Shown: piece by piece, positions 1 to 7,224 of the stretch | Position numbering within the stretch: position 1 is the stretch's first letter | How the letters are laid out: each line of letters starts with the position of its first letter | Source of the DNA: an uncultured Acidimicrobiales bacterium | Lineage (GTDB): Bacteria > Actinomycetota > Acidimicrobiia > Acidimicrobiales > UBA10347 | DNA length: 17,455 nucleotides | NCBI GenBank assembly: GCA_937942965.1 | Contig: CALDGN010000279.1 | Span: 1-17,455, forward strand | Reading direction: 5' to 3' | Notes under the pieces: generated by a model | What the model was told of the DNA's origin: nothing | What the model saw: the letters and a program-made list of their open reading frames with translations, nothing else | The model's database searches: none | Made by a program: the position numbers and the translations under genes

Positions 1-48
1 AGGAGGTCCGGCCACAAGTTCAACACATGCGCCTAATCAGCGCAGGTG

Positions 49-149
49 GGCGTACTACTAGCCGAGCGACGACTTCGCAAGGACCGCAGAGTCCGTGGGT
101 TGGACCAAGCGTTTCGAGCGAAGCGACGAAAGGCGTACTACTAGCCGAG
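49..149. repeat. 18-bp direct repeat flanking the 3' end of the BMP gene
   Basis: The 18-mer GGCGTACTACTAGCCGAG occurs at 49-66 and again, identical, at 132-149. The second copy contains the stop codon and last codons of the BMP lipoprotein gene. The copies lie 83 bp apart. The DNA between them has short GCGAAGCG/CGAAAGG inverted motifs but no recognisable gene. The arrangement suggests a small local duplication of the gene's 3' end, or a short dispersed repeat. I cannot tell which from one window. Confidence 0.75.
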
Positions 150-1271
150 TGAGCCTTCGACGTTCTCGACGAAGAAGTTCATGTCGAGCAGGATGAAGTC
201 GTCGATCGCAGCACCAGGCTCGCCGACCATGACGTCGGGAGCGAAGGCGTTCGGGAAACCGTTGACGATCACACCGTCTTCGAAGATGACCGTGCCATCT
301 TGCGCGGTGACGGTGCCCTGATCGAAGACGTCGAATTCGCCGTCGAGGATCTGCTGCTTGACTTCCTTCATCTCGCCAGCGACGGGCGAGCTGTCAGGGA
401 TCTCGATGTCGACAACACCGTCAGCCATGCCGCCCCACCACGCCTCGGGCGTGAAGGTGCCTTCCTTGGCTGCTTCGATGATGGCGGAGTAGCGAGGCGT
501 CCAGTCCCAGACCGGAGCCGTCAGGTAACCGCTGACCTGTTCGCTCATGTCCGAGTGGTAGCCGATGAACGTGCCGCCGGCATCGGTGATGGCCTGGCCG
601 GTCGCGGTCGAGTCCTGGTGCATCGTGAGCACGTCGGCGCCGGCGTCGATCAGGGCCTGGGCAGTGTTGCCCTCGATGCCTGGATCGAACCAGGTGCTGG
701 TCCATGCGACTTCGACGACCGCGTCGGGGTTGGTGCGAGCAACGCCGAGTGCGAAGGCGTTGATGCCGCGGATGACCTCGGGGATCGGGAACGCAGCGAC
801 GTAGCCGATGCGGTCCGACTCGGTTGCTGCGCCTGCAGCCATGCCTGCGATATAGCGAGGCTGGTACATGCGGCCGAACGAGTTACCAAAGTTGGTGTCG
901 TTCATCTTGAAGCCCGAGATGTGCTCGAAGACGACATCGGGGTTTTCGGCAGCGAACGTCTCGGTTGCATCCATGTAACCGAACGATGTGGTGATGATGA
1001 CGTTGTAGCCGTCGTCGATGAATTGCTGAACAGCGTTGTCGAACTCGGCACCGCCTTCAGGGATCGAATCGACGAATGCAGTTTCGACACCGGTTTCTTC
1101 CTGCGCGCCCAGGCGACCCTGGTCGTGCATGAAGTTCCAGCCGGCATCGCCGATGGGTGCAACCATCACGAATGCGGCTTTGGTGTCATCACCGTCGTCT
1201 CCACCGCAACCGGTGGCGAACAATGCCAGCGCCACCAACGACGCAAGCGCAAGCTTGAATGCTCTGGACAT
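141..1271 (-). CDS. BMP-family ABC transporter substrate-binding lipoprotein
   Basis: This is the extracytoplasmic ligand-binding component of an ABC importer of the BMP/PnrA (Med-like) family, whose known members bind nucleosides or related ligands. The 376-aa product has a lipoprotein signal peptide: a short basic start, a hydrophobic stretch, and a lipobox ending LFATGC, with the lipidated Cys at residue 22. An acidic linker follows. The mature protein shows the BMP layout: GDAGWNFMHDQG near residues 41-53, SFGYMDA near 96-102, then GRMYQPRYIAGMAAGAATES and an IGYVAAFPIPEVIRGINAFALG block, and a HQDSTATGQAITDAG segment. The length suits the family. The ATG start at 1271 is fixed by a strong AAGGAGGG ribosome-binding site 4 nt upstream on the minus strand. 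The permease and ATPase genes are not in the window and would have to lie past position 1 or elsewhere. The ligand cannot be deduced. Confidence 0.93.
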   Translation of the reverse strand: MSRAFKLALASLVALALFATGCGGDDGDDTKAAFVMVAPIGDAGWNFMHDQGRLGAQEETGVETAFVDSIPEGGAEFDNAVQQFIDDGYNVIITTSFGYMDATETFAAENPDVVFEHISGFKMNDTNFGNSFGRMYQPRYIAGMAAGAATESDRIGYVAAFPIPEVIRGINAFALGVARTNPDAVVEVAWTSTWFDPGIEGNTAQALIDAGADVLTMHQDSTATGQAITDAGGTFIGYHSDMSEQVSGYLTAPVWDWTPRYSAIIEAAKEGTFTPEAWWGGMADGVVDIEIPDSSPVAGEMKEVKQQILDGEFDVFDQGTVTAQDGTVIFEDGVIVNGFPNAFAPDVMVGEPGAAIDDFILLDMNFFVENVEGSLG

Positions 1272-1514
1272 GGGACCCTCCTTGATCGACCTGATGTCAG
1301 ATCAGCCTCTATGTCTATCGAAGCGCGCACCGTTCTGCCAGCATCCTGGTGACTTCCCTTATGGGGAAATCCGGCGTTCACACTCCGCGGCGGTGGCTGA
1401 GGGTGAGGTTCGACGCGCGCAGCGTCATGTCGGGCCGCGAACACGCCGTCGCGCGTTCGGGACCTGAGGCCCACTCGCCACCAAGATTCGCTCGCCAGGT
1501 GGTGGTTTCGTCCG

Positions 1515-1520
1515 TACTGT
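1515..1520 (+). promoter_or_regulatory. -10 element (TACTGT) of a probable leaderless promoter
   Basis: TACTGT fits the actinobacterial TAnnnT -10 pattern and ends 7 nt before the ATG at 1528. Transcription would then begin at or next to the start codon, which explains why the gene has no Shine-Dalgarno sequence. No convincing -35 is visible. Confidence 0.5.
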
Positions 1521-1527
1521 CGATCGC

Positions 1528-2814
1528 ATGTCGGGACGTCGGGACCTTGAAGAATCGGAGCTTCGGAAGCTCGCCGTCGGGTCGCTGCTGGCTGACTCAA
1601 GCGTCATCACGGTGGTGCTCGACACGGACATGATCGTGCGGTGGGCAAGCCCGTCCGCGTCGTCGGTTGGCGTCGCCCCAGTCGGTCGTTCGGTCGTGGA
1701 GCTCGTGCATTCCGACGATCTCGACCGGGTCGCCACGACGTTCTCCGTGAGCGCGGTCAAGGGCGATCGATCGAGCCTGATGACCAACGTCGTGATTCCG
1801 CTTCGGGTCGTGACCCCCTCACGGTTGGTGCCGTTCGAGGCAACGGGGCGGTGGGTCCGGACCCAAGAAGGCGGTTGGTACTTCGTGGTCGCCCTGGTCG
1901 ATGTCACGACCCGTTTCGCGACGACCGAGGCACTCCGAGCGATTGCAGGAGAGAGCGACGATCAGTCAGCGGTGCAGATCCTCATCGACGCTTGCCGGAC
2001 CTTCAATGGAATCGACGGCGCCCAGGTCACGTGGTGGTCTTCAGAAGGGGAGCGGTTCTCGGTCGGCGACCTCGGTTCGAGCCCAGAGATCGCAGACCAC
2101 CTGGTGCCGGTCGACGGCGAACTCGGAGCGCAAGGTTCCTCGTTCTCGCTCGTCGACTACGACTGGGCCCACGTCTTCCCGATCACGGGCGCAGGCGAGA
2201 TGCTCGGCGCGTTCGGCTTCTGGGGATGGGGTCCGCCTCCAGAGATCCGGTTCCTGTCTGTGGTCGTCGCTCCGTTGCTGGACCTAGCGGCCTTGGCGCT
2301 CACCCGGGCCCGGGCACAAGCCTCGTTGTCCGAACGGGCGAATACCGACCCATTGACCGGGCTCGCGAACCGCCGCCACTTCATGGACCAGTTTCCCGTC
2401 CAGCACAACGAGTCGGTTGCGGTCATGTACATCGACCTCGACAACTTCAAAGACGTCAACGACTTCTGGGGGCACTCGACCGGTGACCGGGTCTTGCAGC
2501 TCGTCGCAGAACGGATTCGCCATGCCGTCAGCAAGGGCGATGTCGTCGCCCGCCTCGGCGGCGACGAGTTCGCTGTGCTGTGTCGATGGATCCGCCCCGA
2601 CGCCGCCCCGGTGATCGCGGATCGCGTCGTCGAGGCGCTGAACCGCAGTTACGACATCGAGGGCGTGCGCGTCCCGGGCGGCGCGAGCGTTGGCGTCGCC
2701 GTCGGCACCCGTCGAAGTGCTGGGCCCGATCTGGTTGACCGTGCAGACCGTGCGCTCATGTTGGCCAAAGCCGAAGGCAAGGCCCGGCTCGTGTTGGCCA
2801 ACGATGGCGAGTAG
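1528..2814 (+). CDS. Diguanylate cyclase with PAS- and GAF-like sensor regions (GGDEF protein)
   Basis: The product is predicted to make cyclic di-GMP from two GTP in response to a cytoplasmic signal. The 428-aa protein has no transmembrane segment. Residues about 17-130 look like a PAS domain (VITVVLDTDMIVRWASPSASSVGV, ending VVALVDVTTRF). Residues about 145-265 look like a degenerate GAF domain. A helical linker leads into a GGDEF domain from about residue 270: DPLTGLANRR at 274-283, DLDNFKDVND at 303-312, and an intact GGDEF at 344-348 followed by the usual SVGVAVG strand. The catalytic signature is complete, so activity is likely. The position of the inhibitory I-site (RxxD, five residues before GGDEF) reads SKGD, so classical product inhibition is probably lost. 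There is no EAL or HD-GYP domain. The ATG at 1528 has no ribosome-binding site but lies just after a -10 box. Confidence 0.92.
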   Translation: MSGRRDLEESELRKLAVGSLLADSSVITVVLDTDMIVRWASPSASSVGVAPVGRSVVELVHSDDLDRVATTFSVSAVKGDRSSLMTNVVIPLRVVTPSRLVPFEATGRWVRTQEGGWYFVVALVDVTTRFATTEALRAIAGESDDQSAVQILIDACRTFNGIDGAQVTWWSSEGERFSVGDLGSSPEIADHLVPVDGELGAQGSSFSLVDYDWAHVFPITGAGEMLGAFGFWGWGPPPEIRFLSVVVAPLLDLAALALTRARAQASLSERANTDPLTGLANRRHFMDQFPVQHNESVAVMYIDLDNFKDVNDFWGHSTGDRVLQLVAERIRHAVSKGDVVARLGGDEFAVLCRWIRPDAAPVIADRVVEALNRSYDIEGVRVPGGASVGVAVGTRRSAGPDLVDRADRALMLAKAEGKARLVLANDGE

Positions 2815-2867
2815 CGCCGCCGAGTAACGAACTCGTCGCCGAGAGACCGCCGGGAGCCTGGGCTCAG

Positions 2868-2873
2868 TAACCT
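2868..2873 (+). promoter_or_regulatory. -10 element (TAACCT) of a probable leaderless promoter
   Basis: TAACCT fits TAnnnT and ends exactly 6 nt before the GTG at 2880. This supports leaderless transcription and supports the GTG as the true start. There is no Shine-Dalgarno sequence. Confidence 0.5.
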
Positions 2874-2879
2874 GCGCCC

Positions 2880-3290
2880 GTGGCAACGCCGTCATTTCCA
2901 CGAGCACCCGAAGAGCCCTCGACTCGTTTTGCGAACTTCGCGCTCGGGCTCGACGCGGCCTTCTGCAACATCGTCGGCTTGGTGCTCACGCTCACGGGCT
3001 CGTTCATGTCCGACTGGCTCGGGTTGGCCGGCTGGATCATCACGGTCTTCGGCATTGTCGTGCTGCTGTGGTCCTTCGTCGTCACGCTATTCGCGAATCG
3101 ACGCGTGTCTCGACGCCGCGAGGTCGACCTCGTATTGCGAGTCAACATCGTCTTCATCGTGCTCGCCATCGTGGTGATCGCGCTGCCCGACACGCTCACG
3201 ACAGACGGACGGGTTGTACTCGGTATCGGCACTGCGATCGTTGCCGGTTTCGCCGTCGCCCAATTCCTGGCCCGACGCGACCTGGACTAA
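2880..3290 (+). CDS. Hypothetical four-TM membrane protein
   Basis: I do not recognise this 136-aa family. Hydrophobic segments at about residues 25-43, 47-71, 84-102 and 112-130 predict four transmembrane helices. They are joined by a basic cytoplasmic loop (NRRVSRRR, residues 73-80), which suggests that both termini and this loop are inside the cell. The N-terminus is Pro-rich and the C-terminus ends ARRDLD. The GTG start is supported by the TAACCT box 6 nt upstream. The stop codon (3288-3290) overlaps the stop codon of the convergent acetyltransferase gene. I see no enzymatic motif. A small integral membrane protein is all that can be said. Confidence 0.75.
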   Translation: MATPSFPRAPEEPSTRFANFALGLDAAFCNIVGLVLTLTGSFMSDWLGLAGWIITVFGIVVLLWSFVVTLFANRRVSRRREVDLVLRVNIVFIVLAIVVIALPDTLTTDGRVVLGIGTAIVAGFAVAQFLARRDLD

Positions 3291-4015
3291 TCGCTTGGTT
3301 GGCCGACGGTGCGGTACAGCACCTGCAGCCGCTCGTTCGCCAGCACAAATCCGTTGCGCTCGTACAGCGCCACGGCTCGCTCGTTCGTCAACTGCGTGTT
3401 GACATGTGCCGTGTGGGCACCGTTCTTCCACGCCCACCGCAACGAGTCCTGCACCAAGGTGCGTCCCCACCCTTGGCCCTGGGCCTCGGGGTGCACGGCG
3501 ACGCGCTGCACGTACGCGTTGGCTCCGGCCAACCCCGTGACGTGATAGCCAACGACCGGCTCGGTGCGGGTCACCTGAAATCGATGCCGTGGCGTCGCTC
3601 TCATCGAGTCGGACAGGCTCGCCCGATCGAACTGCCAGAAGTCATCGAAGGCAAGCGCGTCGAGCACGAGCACATCGGGGTAGTCGAGCCTGCGCCCGCG
3701 CCGCAGCCGAGACTTGTCGGCGCGTTCGGGCACGCCGAGCGAGGCATCGAGCGGGCAGCGAAGCAGATGAAGTTCTTCGACGAGATCGAAGCCCGCATCG
3801 AGGAAGGGCGCGGCCTGGGCTGGCGTCATCGCCGCGGTATAGGTCGCCACGAATCCTTGCTGTTCGATCGCGGCCAGTGCGTGGTCGATCGCCTCGACCG
3901 GCAGGGCGGCGCGCTCGGGAAAGGGAACCAGGTTCGCCACATCGTCGCGGGACTTCCACGAACCGATCTGCACCCGGTCGCGGCCGTGATGCACCATCCT
4001 TCGAGCGAAAGCCAC
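3287..4015 (-). CDS. GNAT-family N-acetyltransferase, probably tandem-GNAT
   Basis: The product is predicted to transfer an acyl group from acyl-CoA to an unknown amine. The C-terminal half is a clear GNAT domain: the strand AYVQRVAVHPEAQ runs into the CoA-binding motif Q-G-Q-G-W-G-R (about residues 179-185), then NTQLTNERAVALYERNGF. The N-terminal half contains a DAGFDLVEELHLLRC stretch resembling the end of a second, degenerate GNAT fold, as in two-domain members such as mycothiol synthase. I cannot assign it to MshD. The frame stays open upstream to 4252, but that would run across the start of the hydrolase gene on the other strand. I prefer GTG at 4015, preceded by GAGG and a TAAAAC box, giving 242 aa. 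ATG at 3997 is the alternative. Confidence 0.82.
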   Translation of the reverse strand: MAFARRMVHHGRDRVQIGSWKSRDDVANLVPFPERAALPVEAIDHALAAIEQQGFVATYTAAMTPAQAAPFLDAGFDLVEELHLLRCPLDASLGVPERADKSRLRRGRRLDYPDVLVLDALAFDDFWQFDRASLSDSMRATPRHRFQVTRTEPVVGYHVTGLAGANAYVQRVAVHPEAQGQGWGRTLVQDSLRWAWKNGAHTAHVNTQLTNERAVALYERNGFVLANERLQVLYRTVGQPSD

Positions 4016-4060
4016 GCCGTGTTTTACCTCAATCCCGGAGACCAGCGTGGCTGTCCAACG

Positions 4061-4066
4061 TAGGAT
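4061..4066 (+). promoter_or_regulatory. -10 element (TAGGAT) of a probable leaderless promoter
   Basis: TAGGAT fits TAnnnT and ends exactly 6 nt before the GTG at 4073, the same geometry as upstream of 2880 and 6687. It lies in the short divergent gap between the acetyltransferase and hydrolase genes. Confidence 0.5.
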
Positions 4067-4072
4067 TCGGCC

Positions 4073-5080
4073 GTGAGCCTGTTGTTCGTGTCCCACCAAC
4101 ACTGCCTCGAGCACCTGACCGGCCCCGGTCACCCGGAACGGCCAGCGCGACTCGGAGCGATCGCCGAAGGCCTGGCGCGTGCCGACATCGCGGACGCCGT
4201 CACCCTGATCGACGCGCCACTCGCTCCCATCGAAGCAATCGCGCAGGTCCACACCGATGACGTCGTCGCAACGGTCGAGCAGCTTGCCGAAGCTGGCGGC
4301 GGACGCATCGACGCAGACACGGTCGCATCGGGCTCATCATTCGAAGCAGCTCGCCTGGCCGCAGGTGCCGGACTCGAGGCCATCGCACGGCTCCAAGCCG
4401 GCGAAGCCGACACCGCGTTCTGTGCGGTTCGTCCTCCCGGCCACCATGCGACCGCCCGTCAGTCGATGGGTTTCTGCCTCTTCAACAACGTGGCCGTCGC
4501 GGCACGGTCGTTGGCCGACGCGGGCGAACGAGTCGTAATCGTCGACTACGACGCCCACCACGGCAACGGAACCCAAGACATCTTCTACGACGATCCACGA
4601 GTCCTGTTCGTGTCCTTCCACCAGTGGCCCTGTTACCCCGGCACGGGCGATCTCACCGAGAGCGGCCGCGGGGCGGGCGCCGGTATGACGATCAACGTGC
4701 CGTTGCCCCCGGGCGCAACCGGCGACGTCTACCTCCAAGCATGGGACCGAGCGGTCGCCCCGGCAATCGATGCCTTTGCGCCGACCTGGCTCCTGCTGTC
4801 GGCCGGGTTCGACGCGCACCGCGCCGATCCGATCACCGACATGGGCCTCACCGCTGGCGACTTCGCAGGGATGACCGCTCGCGTGCTGCAGGTCGCTCCT
4901 GCTGGCCGCCGGGTCGTGTTCCTCGAGGGCGGCTACGACCTCGACGCACTGACCGAAACCTCGGCCGCCGTAATGTCGCAGCTCGTTGACCAGCCGTTCG
5001 CCACCGAGTCCGCGTCGAACGGCGGTCCAGGCGCGTCGGTGATCGATCGCGTGCTCGAGCACCACGCAACGCTCGGCTGA
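4073..5080 (+). CDS. Histone deacetylase / AcuC-family zinc hydrolase
   Basis: This is a zinc-dependent amidohydrolase of the arginase/deacetylase fold. Bacterial members deacetylate acetyl-lysine proteins, acetylpolyamines or other acetamides; the substrate here is unknown. The 335-aa length is typical. Family motifs are complete: HPERPARLGAI (20-30), RPPGHHAT with the catalytic His pair H124/H125, GFCLFNNVAVAA (133-144), zinc ligands D160 and H162 in VDYDAHHGNGT, third zinc ligand D247 in LLSAGFDAHRADP, and the transition-state Tyr Y288 in LEGGYDL. The enzyme should be active. The GTG start follows a leaderless-type -10 box. The next gene starts 3 nt after the stop, so the two are probably co-transcribed. 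The divergent neighbour is an acetyltransferase, an acetylase/deacetylase pairing that may be chance. Confidence 0.94.
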   Translation: MSLLFVSHQHCLEHLTGPGHPERPARLGAIAEGLARADIADAVTLIDAPLAPIEAIAQVHTDDVVATVEQLAEAGGGRIDADTVASGSSFEAARLAAGAGLEAIARLQAGEADTAFCAVRPPGHHATARQSMGFCLFNNVAVAARSLADAGERVVIVDYDAHHGNGTQDIFYDDPRVLFVSFHQWPCYPGTGDLTESGRGAGAGMTINVPLPPGATGDVYLQAWDRAVAPAIDAFAPTWLLLSAGFDAHRADPITDMGLTAGDFAGMTARVLQVAPAGRRVVFLEGGYDLDALTETSAAVMSQLVDQPFATESASNGGPGASVIDRVLEHHATLG

Positions 5081-5083
5081 CCA

Positions 5084-6367
5084 GTGCCGTTCAATCACCT
5101 GGCGGCCGTCGTCGCGCTCGTCGAACCGCTCGCGCGCCGCTTCGCCGACGCCGGTCACCGGCTGTATCTCGTCGGCGGCATCGTCCGCGACCAATGGCTC
5201 GACCACGATCTCAGCGACAGCAGCGACGTCGATCTGACTACCGACGCCGAGCCCGCCATCATCAAAGATCTCGTGAGCGACCTTGCCGACGCCTTGTGGA
5301 CCCAAGGTGAACGCTTCGGCACCATCGGGTTGCGATTCCACGGCCGCGCCATCGAGATCACAACCCATCGGGCCGAGAGCTACACCTCGGACTCGCGCAA
5401 GCCGGTCGTGTCGTTCGGCGATGACATCTCGGTCGACCTGTCTCGCCGCGACTTCACCGTCAACGCGATGGCCATCGAAGTCCCGGGCGGCGACCTCGTC
5501 GACCCTTGGAGCGGTGCGACGGATCTCGAAGCACAACTCCTGCGCACCCCGCTCGAACCCGAAATCTCGTTCAGCGACGATCCACTGCGCATGCTCCGCG
5601 CCGCCCGGTTCGCATCGCGGTTTGATCTCGAACCATCCGACGAGCTCACCGCCGCTGCCGTGGACCTCTGCGAGCGGCTGCGCATCGTCGCGATCGAACG
5701 CATCGGCGACGAGCTGGAACGGCTCTTCGAACTACCGGACCCCGAGCGCGGCTTGCGCTTCTTGGTCGAAACCGGGCTTGCGAACGAACTCCTCACCTGG
5801 AAGCAAACCGCAGCGTCGCCGATCGAGCCGGCACAGCTGCACGCTGCGGTCGATCGCACCGTGCGGGTGTCGGACCACCGGTGGCAGATTCGGTTGGCCA
5901 CCTTCCTTGCCGCAGCCGTCGACTTGACCGATGAGCTCGAAGCGCGGCTCGATCAACTGCGCCTGAGTCGAGACGACCATCGGCTGATCATGCACGTCGT
6001 CACAAGCGCCCGCAGCATCGATCCTGGCGAACGCAACGCACCGGCGCTGCGTCGCTGGTTCGCCGCGGCCAAGCACCCTGCGGCGTCCGTCGCCGTTGCG
6101 GTCGCGCTTGCTGACCCACACGACGCCGAGAACGTCGCCGCCTTCGGCGCCGCGGTTACCGACCTCGACGCAGCCGAAAATCTCGCAAACCCAGAACTGC
6201 TCGACGGCGAAACGATCATGTCGCTGCTCGACATCGGCGCTGGACCCACGATTGGCGAGGCTGTGGCCGTGTTGCGACAGGCCTTCTTTGACAAAGGTCC
6301 GCTTCCTCTCGCAACACAGACCACGCTCGTCAAGAAGTGGTGGGCCGACCGAGGCACAGACGAGTAG
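5084..6367 (+). CDS. cca: CCA tRNA nucleotidyltransferase / poly(A) polymerase family protein (class II)
   Basis: The protein belongs to the family that adds or repairs the 3' CCA end of tRNAs from CTP and ATP. The 427-aa product shows the class II head domain: YLVGGIVRD (GGxVRD at 31-36), catalytic aspartates D48 and D50 in SSDVDLTT, RRDFTVNAMA (121-130), and the nucleotide-selection region DDPLRMLRAARFASRF (165-180) followed by ERIGDELERLF. Actinobacterial homologues usually carry a C-terminal HD domain. Here the equivalent region (about 250-300) has no His-Asp doublet: RLATFLAAAVD stands where a LLHDIGK-like motif is expected, so any HD phosphohydrolase activity is probably lost. Translation starts at GTG 5084, 3 nt after the deacetylase-family stop, implying coupled expression. 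CCA-adding is much more likely than poly(A) polymerase, but the sequence alone does not exclude the latter. Confidence 0.9.
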   Translation: MPFNHLAAVVALVEPLARRFADAGHRLYLVGGIVRDQWLDHDLSDSSDVDLTTDAEPAIIKDLVSDLADALWTQGERFGTIGLRFHGRAIEITTHRAESYTSDSRKPVVSFGDDISVDLSRRDFTVNAMAIEVPGGDLVDPWSGATDLEAQLLRTPLEPEISFSDDPLRMLRAARFASRFDLEPSDELTAAAVDLCERLRIVAIERIGDELERLFELPDPERGLRFLVETGLANELLTWKQTAASPIEPAQLHAAVDRTVRVSDHRWQIRLATFLAAAVDLTDELEARLDQLRLSRDDHRLIMHVVTSARSIDPGERNAPALRRWFAAAKHPAASVAVAVALADPHDAENVAAFGAAVTDLDAAENLANPELLDGETIMSLLDIGAGPTIGEAVAVLRQAFFDKGPLPLATQTTLVKKWWADRGTDE

Positions 6368-6383
6368 GCGTTTCCGCCTGCTC
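6362..6383 (+). terminator. Hairpin overlapping the cca stop codon, weak terminator candidate
   Basis: GAGTAGGCG (6362-6370) can pair with CGCCTGCTC (6375-6383) around the loop TTTC, giving a 9-bp stem with one G-U pair. The stop codon sits inside the left arm. No T-tract follows, so intrinsic termination is doubtful; it may protect the mRNA 3' end. Confidence 0.35.
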
Positions 6384-6686
6384 AACGACGCCCGCCGCGC
6401 CGTCCGGCCACCGAAGCAGCCGCCCACATGTCTGTCCCGCCGTCGGTCGGTCCCCACTGAACCCGCCACCGTGATCGGATCCCGCCACGAGAAAGGTTCA
6501 GAACTGTTCTTCGCTGTCTTTGTTGTTCCCCTCGTTGGCGATCGTTCGTCGTCCAACTGACGTTCACTCTGCACGACTTCGCTCCGTCCTTCTGTGTGCA
6601 AACGCGCACAACTCAGGTGACCCCCGTCACCGAGCGTGGCGATGGTCGCCTCGCCAGCGCTCGCCTGGGCGACCTACAGTGAGTCG
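6368..6686. other. Intergenic region with a GGTGAC-N4-GTCACC palindrome
   Basis: This 319-bp stretch lacks a credible gene; open frames here have no start signals and an R/S-rich composition. It holds a perfect 6+6 inverted repeat, GGTGAC (6616-6621), CCCC, GTCACC (6626-6631), which lies 44 bp upstream of the -10 box of the next gene and is placed like an operator. The same half-sites recur on the far side of that gene (7154-7171) and inside the terminator at 16968-16983. Confidence 0.6.
6675..6680 (+). promoter_or_regulatory. -10 element (TACAGT) of a probable leaderless promoter
   Basis: TACAGT fits TAnnnT and ends 6 nt before ATG 6687. This decides the start of the DUF5318 gene over the in-frame ATG at 6636, which would put the promoter inside the coding region. 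Confidence 0.55.
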
Positions 6687-7136
6687 ATGGTCTTCCGGGT
6701 GCCTACGGGCGACCGTGGGTCCGACCAGGGCCATGTCGACTACCGCCTCTCTCGCGCCTCGACCATCAACGCCTATCGATCCGGCGAGCTCAGCTTCAGC
6801 GAAGTCACCGACGCGCACCCCGAACTCGTGCGAGCCGCAGGCCAAGTCGGCACCCCGACGCCCGGCAGCTGTCCGGTGTGTGAACGCGACCATTCGCTCG
6901 TGCACGTCACCTATGTCTTTGGTCCTCGCCTACCCAAGCACGGCCGCTGCATCACGCTGCGGGGCGAGCTTGCGCGACTCGCCCGCCGCCCCGGGCAACA
7001 CGTGGCCTTTGTCGTCGAGGTCTGCAAGGGCTGTTCGTGGAACCATCTGGTGCGCCGTTCTGCGCTTCAGCCAGAATCTGCGGACCCCGAACCTGAACAG
7101 ACTGCCGAGCCGGCCGAAGCGTCAACAGCTGATTAG
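6687..7136 (+). CDS. DUF5318-family zinc-ribbon protein
   Basis: This resembles the actinobacterial DUF5318 family, whose function is unknown. The 149-aa product shows the features I associate with the family: an HVDYRLSRAST start of the conserved region, a DAHPELVRAA segment (42-51), CPVC (C62, C65), LVHVTYVFGPRLPKHGRC, and a second Cys pair CKGC (C113, C116) followed by SWNHLVRR. The two CxxC knuckles predict a bound zinc. The last 25 residues are an acidic, Pro/Glu-rich tail. The chosen ATG sits 6 nt after a TACAGT -10 box, consistent with a leaderless mRNA. The gene is flanked on both sides by inverted repeats made of GGTGAC/GTCACC half-sites, possibly operators for this gene or its downstream neighbour. 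Confidence 0.85.
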   Translation: MVFRVPTGDRGSDQGHVDYRLSRASTINAYRSGELSFSEVTDAHPELVRAAGQVGTPTPGSCPVCERDHSLVHVTYVFGPRLPKHGRCITLRGELARLARRPGQHVAFVVEVCKGCSWNHLVRRSALQPESADPEPEQTAEPAEASTAD

Positions 7137-7153
7137 GACAACTTGGGTACGGC

Positions 7154-7224
7154 GTCACCCACCCAGGTGACTATCACCCACATGGGATAGGTCTACGTAA
7201 TCAGCGGGGTAGGTCACGTATCCC
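7154..7224. repeat. Inverted repeats upstream of the exported-protein cassette
   Basis: GTCACC (7154-7159), CACCCA, GGTGAC (7166-7171) is a perfect 6-bp inverted repeat that uses the half-sites of the palindrome at 6616-6631 in the opposite arrangement. Further on, GGGATA (7184-7189) is inverted as TATCCC (7219-7224). The region is 130 bp of non-coding DNA before the membrane-protein gene and looks regulatory. Confidence 0.5.

Noticed and set aside
1354..1368. TTCCC-N5-GGGAA hairpin between the divergent BMP and diguanylate cyclase genes
   Set aside because: A 5-bp stem is too short to call, and it is far from any clear promoter.
4016..4252. 79-residue N-terminal extension of the acetyltransferase
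   Set aside because: It would overlap the start of the well-supported hydrolase gene on the opposite strand, and its composition is not GNAT-like.
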